Assembly: GCA_963921195.1 (NCBI GenBank)
Contig: OY992539.1
Coordinates: forward strand, 131,034,682 to 131,098,681
Length of the DNA: 64,000 bases
Source of the DNA: Pegoplata infirma
Lineage: Eukaryota; Arthropoda; Insecta; Diptera; Anthomyiidae
Direction of reading: 5' to 3'
Shown here one piece after another: positions 54,720 to 64,000 of this stretch. Positions within the stretch are counted from its first letter, which is position 1. Each line of letters starts with the position of its first letter. Position numbers and translations under genes: made by a program. The notes beneath the pieces are model-generated. The model saw nothing but the letters and a program-made list of their open reading frames with translations, ran no database searches and was not told the DNA's origin.

Positions 54720-54990
54720 TCCAATATTAAAATAATTGTCTGTTTTGAGGGCTTAGTCCACAAAAAATGAAAACGCCTATATCTCGAGAAGGCGATTTAA
54801 TACAACTTTTCTGATTCGTATTTAGGAGGCCAAAATACTTTAGAAAATGTACTTTAGAAGTCTGTGCAAAAAAAAGTTGATTCTTGTAGAGTAGTGTAAG
54901 CGAATAACTAGTGTTTTAGCTCTTCTGAAAAGTAAGCTTTTTTTAGTTTGCATTTATAAAACATAGATCGACGTTATGATAGTTTGTACC
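54720..54990. repeat. Dispersed repeat, reverse copy of 26440-26617 plus 28860-28960
   Basis: GTTTTGAGGGCTTAGTCCAC and GCCTATATCTCGAGAAGGCG match 26440-26617 in reverse; TTAGCTCTTCTGAAAAGTAA matches 28873 in direct orientation. Confidence 0.5.
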
Positions 54991-55821
54991 CCTAAAAGTT
55001 GAAACCTCACAGCGTACGTTGGTCCATGTTTCTTTTAAATCAGTCTCGAGTTGGATACCTTTCACGCAGTTTTGTTATAAAATCAGTTAAAAAAAATAAT
55101 GAATCTGAAAAATGCGTGTAAATCCATTTATTTTATTAATGAGTTTATTATAATTTTAAGTGAAAATGTTAAGTGCTATATGTAATGCTAAAGATGTATT
55201 AATTACTCCAAGCATATGAAGTTATTTGGGACAAAAGATAAATGTTTATTACACACGTGGGTATAATTCGGTATGCATTGAATGTACTTTTGTAGTTCCC
55301 ATAACAATTAAAGTGACATCATATTTGAAAATTATCTAATACTTACACTAAGCAAGGCATACATCTGTAATAAACCAAAAAAATCAATTTTGCAATAGAC
55401 AACCCGATTGAATGGCCTGTAGCATCATTATAACGTCAATACAGGCAGGTAGTACCTACATTAGGGTGGCTCGAATAATGACTTTTTTCGAATTTCACCG
55501 GGTAAATTTTGGTTTAAAAACTCTGTGTTTAAATTTTAAGCCAAATCCGACAATATTAACCGCGCCAATTTTTTTCCTCATTTTTAAATTATTATTTTAC
55601 TTGATAAGTTTATTAACGACAATAAATTTCATGTAGGTGACATAATCTTTCCGGTTTTAAAATTAACTTCGAAAAATTAAATGTAACACCCCTAGAGTCA
55701 TACTCTAAAATTAAGTTCTTGCAGAAAGCTCTTTAATAAGGCAAAATATTAAAGAGAAGACGAAAACTGGTCTGCACCCTATTTAGGCTGCAACTTAAGA
55801 ATAATAAGAAGATGACAAGAA

Positions 55822-56440
55822 TTGCCAAAAGTGATTCTTGAAAAAAATTATGTGAAAGCAAATAAGACGTTTCTGTGGCCTCCAGGCTACGCAAAGTTCT
55901 GGCTTCATTTCCTGAAGGATCTTAATGGGGTGTGGTCAACCTCCAGTAGGGAGTCGCTGGATCTCCTTCTTAACACGCATTTTCCGAGCAATTCCATGAC
56001 GCCGTTTCAAGCTTTGGAACGTTCTGACGCCCAAGCATCTGAAATTGTTTCGGATATAATAAATATGCCAACATTAATCAGGCCGATTGAAAGCTTCAGG
56101 CCCTATAAATCCCCTGGACCTGATGGTATAATCCCGGCTGAGATGCAGCAAGTGTCGGACTATATAGACCCTTGGCTGTATAATCTCAACACGAGATGCA
56201 TAAACTTGTCGTATATTCCTTTAAAATGGAGGGATCCTGCATCAATTTTAACCCGAAGGCTTGGCAAAATTTCCACACAGCTCCAAAGGATTTCAGACCA
56301 CGAATGATAGACTTATATTTTCGTAGAATGATTGACCCGAAGTTGCTCTCGGCTAGGCCACTTGCTGCTCGTTGGTACCATCGAGAGCTCATTAACATCG
56401 TTCAAATGTTGACAAGTGTGGACGTGTTTTTAGTTTAACT
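55822..56440 (+). pseudogene. Non-LTR retrotransposon: N-terminal RT segment
   Basis: The frame has a linker followed by SFRPYKSPGPDGIIPAEMQQ and PWLYNLNTRCINLSYIPLKW, the conserved region just before and at the RT fingers of jockey/R1/I-group elements (Y/K-SPGPDGI). A frameshift at about 56220 moves the continuation to another frame: NFHTAPKDFRPRMIDLYFRR followed by MIDPKLLSAR. The protein then departs from RT and ends at 56436. Nonfunctional. The segment order downstream shows that the element has been rearranged. Confidence 0.8.
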
Positions 56441-56499
56441 CTGAGTTGTTAATAAGATTAATAAAATCGTTCGTAATAGGTTTTTGTGATATTTTCATG

Positions 56500-57075
56500 A
56501 CCACAGGGCTTTGCCTCACCGACTGGTGCTGGTTTTAGCACTGCTCTAAAGGTTGCGAACTTGGAGTCCAGACTTGAATTTGGTAAGCGTGCTCAGTCTA
56601 ATATTGGCGGCAACAAGAAAATAAACTTAAGCCATCAAAGGCCAGGCAAAACCAGAGAAGGCTTTGTTTGAAATTAATTAAAAAACTAAGCCAACGTGAT
56701 GGTGCGACGCTCTCCTGTCGTGCGAGGACAACGCTATGATGGTCGAAAGGAGTCATTGAAGAACAGGAAAAACGTTCGGCAATACGTGCAGAAACCTTTA
56801 CCGAAGAGGTCAAATATGACCGGCAACGTCTGAACTCAGGCTTTTAGTAAAGCGGTAAAAGATAGCTTTGTTAGGTCTGTGATCAACAGGGGGATTTGGG
56901 ATTGTAGTATCCCAAGGGACAAGTGGAGTTTAGTTGAAACTAAATTAAATGAAACCTGCTTTAGGCTTCTTGAGAGTATGCCTGATTTTCTCCCTAACAG
57001 TGGTAGGTGTTCGGTATCAAGGGCGAGCAGTTTGGTACCAATGGCGAGCAATTTGGTATCAAGGGCAAGTAAAAA
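56500..57075 (+). pseudogene. Non-LTR retrotransposon: ORF1 (gag-like) fragment misplaced between RT pieces
   Basis: Broken frames include GFASPTGAGFSTALKVANLE, KRAQSNIGGNKK, then SFVRSVINRGIWDCSIPRDK, WSLVETKLNETCFRLLESMP. I recall this set as ORF1 of fly non-LTR elements of the same family as the flanking RT, which would normally lie upstream of the RT ORF. Several stops and frameshifts. Its placement inside the RT implies rearrangement or nested insertion. The recognition is from memory of family style and is less certain than the RT calls. Confidence 0.5.
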
Positions 57076-57079
57076 ACAA

Positions 57080-58118
57080 TATAGAGGGGACTTTTTATAA
57101 TGTCATCCCGACATTAATATCTGGTCTGGAAGTGAAGCGTGGGTTCATTTTAGTGGTGGAAAATCTACTTGCAAATAGACGTATAACGTCTGAATTGGAA
57201 GCGTCTGTCATATCTTGATTTGTCTATATGGTCACAAAACAGGGAGGTGTTCTTTCGTCCCTTATTTGAAAGTGAATTCAATGGTGCTCTCTCAAGTTGT
57301 CGCATATGTTGACGATGTCGCTATAGCGGTAAAGGGGAAAGCACCTGCCAACATTGAGGGACATTCTTCAGGGTACTCTGAAGGATCTGTCTTAATAGGC
57401 AAGAGCCTGCGGTCTGGGAGTTAATCAAAGCAAAATATTGCTTTATCATGTTTAAAAGGAAAAATAATATTACGGCTTTTCATTCTATTTCTCTGGACGG
57501 CACTTAAGTCGCCTTCTCAGATGGAGCAACGTGTCTTGGAGGATTTCTGGAAATGAAGTTGACTTGCAGGAGTAATATCGCGGAACGGATGAGAAATGCA
57601 ACAATTGCTTTTTTAGTCCTCTTAAAATGCAATTGTGGTGCGTTTAATTCTGCTATATGGAATCATTATCAGATTGCTTGTTTTTGAGACAAAGGGGAAC
57701 TGTGCCCTTATCACGAGGGTACAGAGCCTTTTTGAGTGCCATTTTACCACTATGATACCATCCAGGGAATCTTAGATGACGGGCATTCCGGGTAGGGGAT
57801 CCTAAATGAATTTTTGCACAGATGGATCGAAGCTACACAATCAAGTGGGCTTTGGAGTCTATTCGGAAGAGCTTAGGTTGCGCCTGGCTAGAATATTGCC
57901 TGATCATGCAGTGTTTACCAGGCAGATATGCTGGCAATAAAGGACGTGGCTGACTGGTTGAGTTGCAATGTCTTGTCTACAACCGCAGGCAACATCAATT
58001 CTGAAAAACAAGCAGCGGCCAAGTCAATGTTTCTGAAAACAAGATCAGGCCTTAACTGCCGAACGTTTTTTAAGGAGACGGGCCAGCAGTTTGACATACG
58101 ACATTTATGGGTCCCAGG
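57080..58118 (+). pseudogene. Non-LTR retrotransposon: RT palm to RNase H, 5' part
   Basis: The frame has IEGTFYNVIPTLISGLEVKR, then VVAYVDDVAIAVKGK with the catalytic YVDD at 57306-57317. Next are remnants of the post-RT region (57480-57700), and an RNase H start with a TDGSK motif near 57820. LPDHAVFTRQICWQ-like decay, ending at IRHLWVPG (58090-58118), follows. Multiple stops and frameshifts. The RNase H domain is cut after WVPG by the insertion at 58119-59551 and resumes at 59560. Confidence 0.8.
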
Positions 58119-58134
58119 TAGGGTTGCTAGATCC

Positions 58135-58896
58135 CATTGGCGTAGATAGCCCTGTCTGGGGGGGGCTTAGCCCCCCCCAGAATAATTTTAGCCCCCCCCA
58201 GAATTTTAATCATTCACAATTTTTTTTTAATAATATAATGATTTCATTAATTTTTGCAACAATAAATAATAATAATGAGTCTTTAGGACACGTTTTGATT
58301 ATTCTACGAGTCTTAAGGACTCGTAATGATTATTATATTAGATCTAACAGTTTTTCCCATTGAAAAATAGTCTGAATTATTGCAAAAAGTTTTTATATGA
58401 ATCTGATGTTTTTGTCAGTAATAAAAAATTCACCGAATCTTAGGATTTTAACTTCAGGAAACATTTTAAGTTCTTTGATTTAAAAAAGTTTATAAATTCT
58501 AAGTGGTTTTTTATAGACAAAAGTTATTGGAAGAAAGAAACTGAGAATTTTGACTAATAATCATCAACTTTTGCAATCATCAGAACTTTTTCTTGAAAAA
58601 AATCATAGTAATCTAATGATTTTACTACAGGAAAAATATTAAAAATCTTTAATTTTCATAACATATCTGGGAGTTCTAAATTTCCGAAAAATCTTAAGAA
58701 TCAAAATTTGTTAAAAAAAATATGAATTTTTAACCGCTTTCGGAGGGCATTCGTTTCTTGGACACCTAGACCAATGATGAAGGGAACGCTTCAGAAATAG
58801 GTCTGGGGTTTTCTATTAAAAAAAAAACCAAAAAATTCAAAAAAATCTGGGGGGGCTTTAGCCCCCCCCCAGAAATGTTGGCTTCCTACGCCAATG
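58135..58896. mobile_element. hAT-like MITE (CATTGGCGTAG ends), 762 bp, innermost of the nest
   Basis: Left CATTGGCGTAG, right CTACGCCAATG. CTAGATCC is duplicated exactly at 58127-58134 and 58897-58904. G-run/C-run stems sit just inside each end (58157-58186 and 58849-58870). The interior resembles the satellite words of the element at 6202-8278, suggesting the same broad family (compare CAGTGGCG...). Noncoding. Confidence 0.88.
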
Positions 58897-59019
58897 CTAG
58901 ATCCTAGAAGTCAAACAACTAGACCATTTTTATTTTAGACTACTTTTCAAATTTAACGTCTATATTGGTAACGGCAAAAAATTTGCCTTTTTAAAGCATT
59001 TCTCGAAATTTTTTTATTG

Positions 59020-59397
59020 AGCTAGTCAAAGGACTGAGAATTGTTGGCGAAAATTTTTCTTTTCAAATAACCCCACAAAAATAAGTCCAATTTGTAAATC
59101 TAGGTGGCCAGTTAAAATTCCCTGGACTTGCGATATTTAGAAAGGGCAGAAATGACTGACCCTCATTTGCAGATTTGAATCCTCTAGTCTTACTTTTTGG
59201 GGTTATTTGAAAAGAAAAATGTACGAAACAACCCTTAGATTATCGACGAGCTCAAGGAAAACATTCATGCCGAAATCAACGCTGGACTGCCCGAGATGCT
59301 TACAAAAGGATTGAAATGCAGCAATAAGAAAAAACACATTTTGGAATTGCCAAAGAGGCATTTATGTTTTATTCATGATTTATGTTTTATTTAAAAA
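59020..59397 (+). pseudogene. Fragment of a Tc1/mariner (IS630-type) transposase C-terminus, partly inverted-duplicated
   Basis: The + strand reads FLGLFEKKNVRNNP, stop, then IIDELKENIHAEINAGLPEM and LTKGL. This matches the C-terminal style of IS630/mariner transposases (W/F-G-Y-K-x-VY ... P ... ELKENI ... I...PEM). The stretch TTTTCTTTTCAAATAACCCC at 59057-59076 is the reverse complement of 59191-59212, so a palindrome includes part of the coding fragment. It sits inside the 58119-59551 hAT-like element. No D/E triad is present. Confidence 0.6.
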
Positions 59398-59559
59398 TTA
59401 GTCCACTGTAAAATATATTTAATAAAAAAAATAATTGTTTAAATTAAAAAAAAATATGTTTTAACTGGATAAATTATATTTTAGCTGGAAACTGGACTAG
59501 ACCCAAAATAACTGGAAAATCAAGGCCATTCCAGGCCGTTTGGCAACCCTATTCCCAGG

Positions 59560-60149
59560 GCATAGAGACTCCAGGGAATTGTAAAGCCGATACGCTTGCA
59601 AGACTAGGTACTATCTTACAAGTTCCAACAGAATTTTGTCTGTATGCGTCTAGAAACTTGCAAGCAAAATCTAGACTTTGTTTCGTGACGGAATATGGAC
59701 ACATTGATGGATGTGTGAGACTACATGACAGATTTTACCATATCTTAAGTCGAAGCGCACAAGTGAGCTGATATCGCTTCCAAGAGGATTTCGACAGTGG
59801 TTTCTGTAATTACCAGACGCTTTCTTTTAGGAAAGCACGCAGAGCGGGTAAATGAGCCGTCAAATGATTTTTGCCAGAGTTGCATGGATAAAAAGGAGTT
59901 GGAAACTTTCGAACAATTTATCTGCCATTTTCCGGCATTTTCTGGTCACGGACTAGCTTCACTGGGATCTAGGGAGCTGCACGATCTATCTAATTTTGTC
60001 AGATGTCAAAATTAAATATCTTAGGAGTTTTATAAGTAGCTTGAATTGGTTTAACGGCAGGGACTTGTTGATAAACCTATTACAGTCCCGTGGTATCACA
60101 ACGGACCTTAGTGTCTATTTTTACATCAGCAGCCACTTCTAACCTAACC
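59560..60149 (+). pseudogene. Non-LTR retrotransposon: RNase H 3' part, C-terminal zinc motif and 3' end
   Basis: Directly continues the interrupted RNase H frame (HRDSRE, then ADTLARLGT after a stop). 59797-60015 includes NDFCQSCMDKKELETFEQFI followed by CHFPAF, a Cys/His cluster at the C-terminus of such polyproteins. The sequence ends with CAGCCACTTCTAACCTAACC at about 60149, which resembles the 3' end typical of these fly elements. Degenerate. Confidence 0.75.
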
Positions 60150-60229
60150 TAGAACAAAACGAATCAGAATTTTCCCGGAAATCGACGAATTTTGAAAAAT
60201 GTCATTATTCGTGCCACCCTAACAAACAT

Positions 60230-61689
60230 ATGGCATAAAGTCTATGCATGCTATGTCTGTCTTTCTGGTCATACAACGCATTATTTTCTCAACACACAAT
60301 CATTTAGTTTTCAATATCTGCTATTTGGTAGTTCATCTCTCTGGTCGTACGATTGTGATAAATGAGGGGTTAATTTGTTTTTAGACCTACATTTACATTT
60401 CTTTTTGATTTAAAAGCCGGTTTCTTCTTGGAATTGCCGTAAGATAATATAATAATATGACTTCTTCGTCTATTTTGGGTAGGCCCTACAACATTGTAAT
60501 CTAGACACACTTAACGCAACAAGTTAGTCTGGCTAAAAGGCATAATCAAAGAAGGGTTTTCCCAAATGTATATTTTTAGCTACATAATTACCAAACGCAT
60601 TTTATGCACATAAAGATGTAACTCATGTTCAGAGATAGGGCTGTATGGGCGAGGTAGGGGGGAGTGTAAAATGGTTTGAAAATGTTTAAATTTTATGTAA
60701 AATGTTTGAGCATGTTTGTTTGTTTGAAAAATGGTTTAAAAATGTTTAGATTTTATGTTTGTTGTAAAATGTTTGAGCATGTTTGTTTGTTTGTGTGTTT
60801 TTTGTCCCCCTTCAGAATTTTATAAAATGTTTGAGATAACTTTTGATTGATACACTCAGAAAAAAAACTAACTAAAAATGGGAAAATTAACTAAATCCAA
60901 GGAAAATTGATAATGATTTAGCTCCATTGCCATGTATTCCTATTTTTTAGTCCACATTTTTCTTTAAGAGAAGGACCAATTTGAACTAGAAAATGGGAAA
61001 AAATTTCCCATTTTTTGGTTAAAAAAAACATTTTTGATAAGGAAATTTTTCCTAAAAATTATTTAATTTTATAATTTTTAATAGTTTATTTATAGAATAG
61101 CATGTGAATACACACATAATTCTCATTGGGTACATATTTTATTATAAATATAAAGAAACGTTTGTTTATTATAGTCAAGTAATAAATTTCATTAGTTTTT
61201 TTAGTTAAATTACAACAAAAACTTTGTATTTGACGTTTGTCCCAGACTATGGGAAAACACGCCAAAGCCAATGTCTTTGTTGTGATTAAAATATTATTTT
61301 TTTTCTAACACATACATGTGTAGAAAAAAAAATAAATAAATAAATAAATATGAAATTTATTACTTGTTATACAAGATCAAACTTTTTGTATTCATGTACT
61401 ACAAATATAAACAAAATGTGAACTACAAGCAAGTATGAAAAAAAAAATAAATCAATAAAACAATTTCATGTTATGAAAAATTTAATAAACTTGTGTAAGA
61501 AACTTCCTCAAATTCTCTTCTTCTTTATTTGGCAATTCGTTTTCCGAATGTAAGCGACCATTTCAATTAATTTTACATTATTTTAAATGATACATATCAT
61601 AAGTTTTTTACTATCTCTGAAAAAGTTTCTCGATTTCTCGCCTCGCTAAACAGGTTGCCTGCACAACGGATACCAGTCCACGCTTGTAA
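60230..61689. other. No gene recognised; short duplication at 60665-60795
   Basis: 60660-60795 contains a two-copy tandem duplication (AAATGTTTGAGCATGTTTGT at about 60701 and 60768). A decayed CACTCAGAAAAAAA end lies at 60853. (AAAT)n occurs at 61330-61352. The ORF 61611-61895 is antisense and crosses into the next repeat. Confidence 0.45.
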
Positions 61690-62187
61690 CCCAGCAGAAA
61701 TAAATCGAGATTTTGGCGACACAGCATCTGTTTATAGCATACCGTAGCGCATCCAAAGAGCGCTCTTAGGGATGCAGTAAAAGGAAGGGGAAAAAATTTT
61801 AATTTTTTTTTAAGATTTTTTATATAAAACTTATAATGTGTAATTATTTTTTGATAAAATTTCACACTTGCTTTCCTTTTTAATATTTTTAACACTTTTT
61901 GAATAAAAAAACATGAGTTTTAGACAAAGACACATGATTTGACTGCATCATTATTGCGCATTAATCAGCGCTGCAAAGAGCGCTTCAATCATAGCATCTT
62001 TGACCGCTGTTCCCAAAAAAAATCCCATAAAAAATGTGAAAATTAAAATTTCCGATATTTTTTTGATGTTCACTTCCGATTTTTTTTTTTTCATTTTGTT
62101 TCACATAAATAAAGTTTTGTAAAGTAAAACGAATGAATTTTTTTGTTATATTTTTTTAAATTTTAGTTATTTGATTTCAACTTTGAA

Positions 62188-62619
62188 CAGACAAGGAAAA
62201 AAATCGAATTTTATTTAAAATTCATAAGGTATTTGAAATAAAATTTTTGTTTAAATAAAATTCTCAAAACCATTTGAATTTTATTATTTCCAAAAATAAA
62301 ATTCTCAAAAAAAAAGAATTTTATTTTTGGTTTGAATTTTATTTTTGAATTTTATTTTTGGTTTAATTTTATTTTACTTTTGGTTTGAATATTTATTTGT
62401 TCAAAATATATTTGTTATTGTGGAAATAAAATTCTTTTTTTTATTAATAAAATTCTTTAAAGAATTTTAAATAAAATTTTTTTGAATTTGATTTCTTCTA
62501 AGAATTTAAAATAAAATTTTTAAGAATTATATTTAAAATGCTTTCTTGAATTTTTTGAAAAATTCAAAATTGAATTTTATCAATAACGAATTTAAAATTT
62601 TATTGTTTTTTCTTGTCTG
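62188..62619. mobile_element. 432-bp MITE with CAGACAAGG ends and exact 8-bp duplication
   Basis: Left CAGACAAGGAAAAAA, right TTTTTTCTTGTCTG. ACTTTGAA lies at 62180-62187 and 62620-62627. The 8-bp duplication suggests a hAT-like element, but the end CAGAC deviates from YARNG and the target lacks T at position 2. The interior is repeated GAATTTTATTT/AAATAAAATTC words. Confidence 0.85.
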
Positions 62620-62734
62620 ACTTTGAATGAACCCGTAAACAAACACCAAACTCGATTTCATGTGATTCGGAAAATATCATGTGATTTGAAAAGTTTTGAA
62701 AGACATAACAGAGGCCTTTAACACATTTTAAATG

Positions 62735-62900
62735 ATGATAAAGATACATGAATTCACTGCATCTTTATTCTGCATAAATCAGCTCTACAAAGATACATGA
62801 ATTCACTGCATCTTTAATCTGCTTAAATCATCGCTAAAAAGATACATGAATTTACAGCATCTTTATTCTGCTTAAATCAGCGCTCTAAAGACACGTGATT
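62735..62900. repeat. Tandem array, ~50-55 bp unit, ~3 copies
   Basis: Unit AAAGATACATGAATTCACTG + CATCTTTATTCTGC + TTAAATCAGCGCTC, repeated with small changes. The same units are present singly in copy 1 (35690-35760). Confidence 0.85.
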
Positions 62901-63414
62901 TCAGTGCATCTAAAGAGCGCTGTTTCTGTGTATCCAACTAGCGCTCTTAAGTGGGACATCGCCTTAGAGAATCATGCATGAATTCAGCGCAATTGGATGC
63001 GCTCCTTTACTCAAGTTCCCCTTCCAAAAGCTGCTGAACGTTCAGCAAAATTTCTGCTGGGAAATTAAAGAAGATAAATATGATGAACTAACTGGTAGTA
63101 AATTACGTCCTAAAACTGAATTTTTTGAACTAAATTTTGTTTTAAGAAATATGTCTTAAAAATAAATATTTTTTTTTTAATTATTTAGGGGAAATTTCTT
63201 TGGCGGTAAAAATTTCTTCCACGTATTAGGGAATTCCATTTAAGGAAAATTATGGCCTATTTAACAGTTAATTTTTTTCTCGAAAAGCACACGAAACTTC
63301 ATATTAAAGAGTAGTCAAACGTCAGGTAAATTTTTAAAAGTTCAACTTTGGTTAGCCTGTGTTATTGGAACATTTTTAGACTCAGCCCTTATTCGGTCAA
63401 TAATAACAAAAATA

Positions 63415-63545
63415 AGGACTAGTAACTTCTCAAATGCTAATCAATGATTAATAATAATCGTGATTATTTTCATATAAATTTGACGTTTGCAAACATTGAT
63501 AAGCCTTAATCATTGATTATATAGTGATGAGTTACCAGCCCTAAG
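63415..63545. repeat. Imperfect ~120-bp hairpin
   Basis: GTAACTTCTCAAATGCTAAT...CAATGATTAATAA pairs with ...TTAATCATTGATTATATAGT...GAGTTAC. A short degenerate MITE-like palindrome. Confidence 0.5.
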
Positions 63546-64000
63546 TCGATTTCGCTCAAATTTGGTTTATGTTAAATTTTTACACTAATAAGGGATCTAA
63601 CAGCGATGGATCCAATCGGTTCTTATTTGGATTTGGGACTCATTTTTTGGAAAACACTAGTGCACAGTGGTTTATTGTAGATTTTTTTTTTTTTTTTGGA
63701 AATAATTCGGCCATTCAGTAAGTACTAGACCGTTTGCAGTAAAATTTATACCGTTTATAGGTAACGTAATTTCGAGCTTAAGTTTGGACGGAGGACCCCA
63801 CATGTCCAATAAGGGCGCCTACAGGGACCTCTAAATTGGGAAAATTTTTGCATACAAAGACTTTAAGTGCGTGCCAATTTGTTGTTTAAAATCCGCTTTT
63901 ATGAAATTCATATTTTTTTTAAGCTTGTAGAGGATGTTTTACTTACGATGATGAAGCGAATAGATCAAATTAAACAAATATAGTTAATTCTTAAATTAAC
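63546..64000 (-). repeat. TACCCTACACC-family repeat arm
   Basis: Wording such as 'ATTTGGATTTGGGACTCATT' with 'TTTTGGAAAACACTAGTGC' matches 3680-3720 in reverse and 2920-2965 directly. It continues to the window edge. Confidence 0.55.

Larger units (their letters stand above)
58119..59551. mobile_element. hAT-like element (TAGGGTTGC ends) inserted in RNase H domain
   Basis: The left end TAGGGTTGC and the right end GCAACCCTA are exact inverted repeats. The flanks are GTCCCAGG (58111-58118) and TTCCCAGG (59552-59559), an 8-bp duplication with one mismatch. Removing the element plus one duplication restores an open RNase H frame reading WVPGHRD. TAGGG fits YARNG. It hosts the smaller element at 58135-58896. 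Confidence 0.85.
55461..60222. mobile_element. Element with TTAGGGTGGCTCGAATAATG ends, host of a retrotransposon
   Basis: The left end TTAGGGTGGCTCGAATAATG and right end CATTATTCGTGCCACCCTAA are inverted with one mismatch over about 20 bp. The non-LTR element (about 55800-60149) occupies most of the interval. TA duplication is possible. The ORF at 55412-55636 overlaps the left end and is not a gene. Confidence 0.6.
61690..63061. mobile_element. CCCAGCAGAAAT element, copy 2 (1.37 kb)
   Basis: Left CCCAGCAGAAATAAATCGAG, right AAAATTTCTGCTGGG. It provides the empty site for the TACCCTCC repeat in copy 1. It contains a 432-bp nested element (62188-62619) and a tandem array (62735-62900). The TIR is about 12 bp. 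Superfamily not assigned. Confidence 0.75.

Overview
The window looks like repeat-dense, AT-rich eukaryotic chromatin, most likely from a brachyceran fly. That assignment is inferred from the repertoire: jockey/R1-like non-LTR retrotransposons, many hAT and Tc1/mariner-type MITEs, Transib elements, and dispersed 'TATACCCTCC ... GGAGGGTATA' repeats with GGAC-rich tails. I found no host protein-coding gene, rRNA, CRISPR array or bacterial feature. Almost every sizeable ORF is either part of a transposon or the translation of a homopolymer or minisatellite.

The main object is a degenerate Transib transposon spanning 39299-49625, the family whose transposase is related to RAG1. Its terminal inverted repeats begin CACAGTG, match at 34 of 40 positions, and are flanked by a 5-bp target duplication agreeing at 4 of 5 bases. 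On the minus strand it carries a nearly complete transposase pseudogene. The recognisable parts are the first catalytic Asp motif (WGFDGSSG), the second (IDGKVCNA), a C-x2-C/H-x4-H zinc-site arrangement, and the final Glu in QEAGNKDF. A possible short first exon and intron precede it. The gene is broken by two in-frame TAA codons, a frameshift and a tRNA-derived SINE. Its 3' end is invaded by a 6.2-kb train of four palindromic elements that share single TA dinucleotides. A second, shorter Transib relic (24126-25823) has TIRs and a 5-bp duplication that a related repeat confirms as an empty site, and it retains a decayed transposase C-terminus.

Layout: 1-2486, end of a satellite-bearing hAT-like element; 2487-4722, inverted TACCCTACACC repeats and minisatellites; 6202-8278, complete satellite-bearing hAT-like element; 8286-15260, fields of TTGTAAATTTACAA-type palindromic sequence with TACCCTCC repeats and a hairpin; 15840-16822, two MITEs; 16960-18330, scrambled non-LTR fragments; 18327-20475, nested CACTCAAAAAA elements; 20480-22810, low-repeat island; 22814-26420, more CACTCAAAAAA elements, one hosting Transib; 26440-31344, several repeats and hAT/piggyBac-like MITEs; 32831-37151, foldback element with nested insertions; 37295-39277, pogo-like element with nested inserts; 39299-49625, the large Transib; 49955-51698, nested mariner-like elements; 51747-53530, three repeats; 55461-60222, four-deep nest around a non-LTR retrotransposon; 61690-63061, CCCAGCAG element; 63540-64000, another TACCCTACACC-family arm.

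Nothing here acts as a pathway. The genes are competing mobile elements at different stages of decay, and nesting order gives their relative ages. All family assignments come from motifs, TIRs and target duplications read by eye; no database search was possible.
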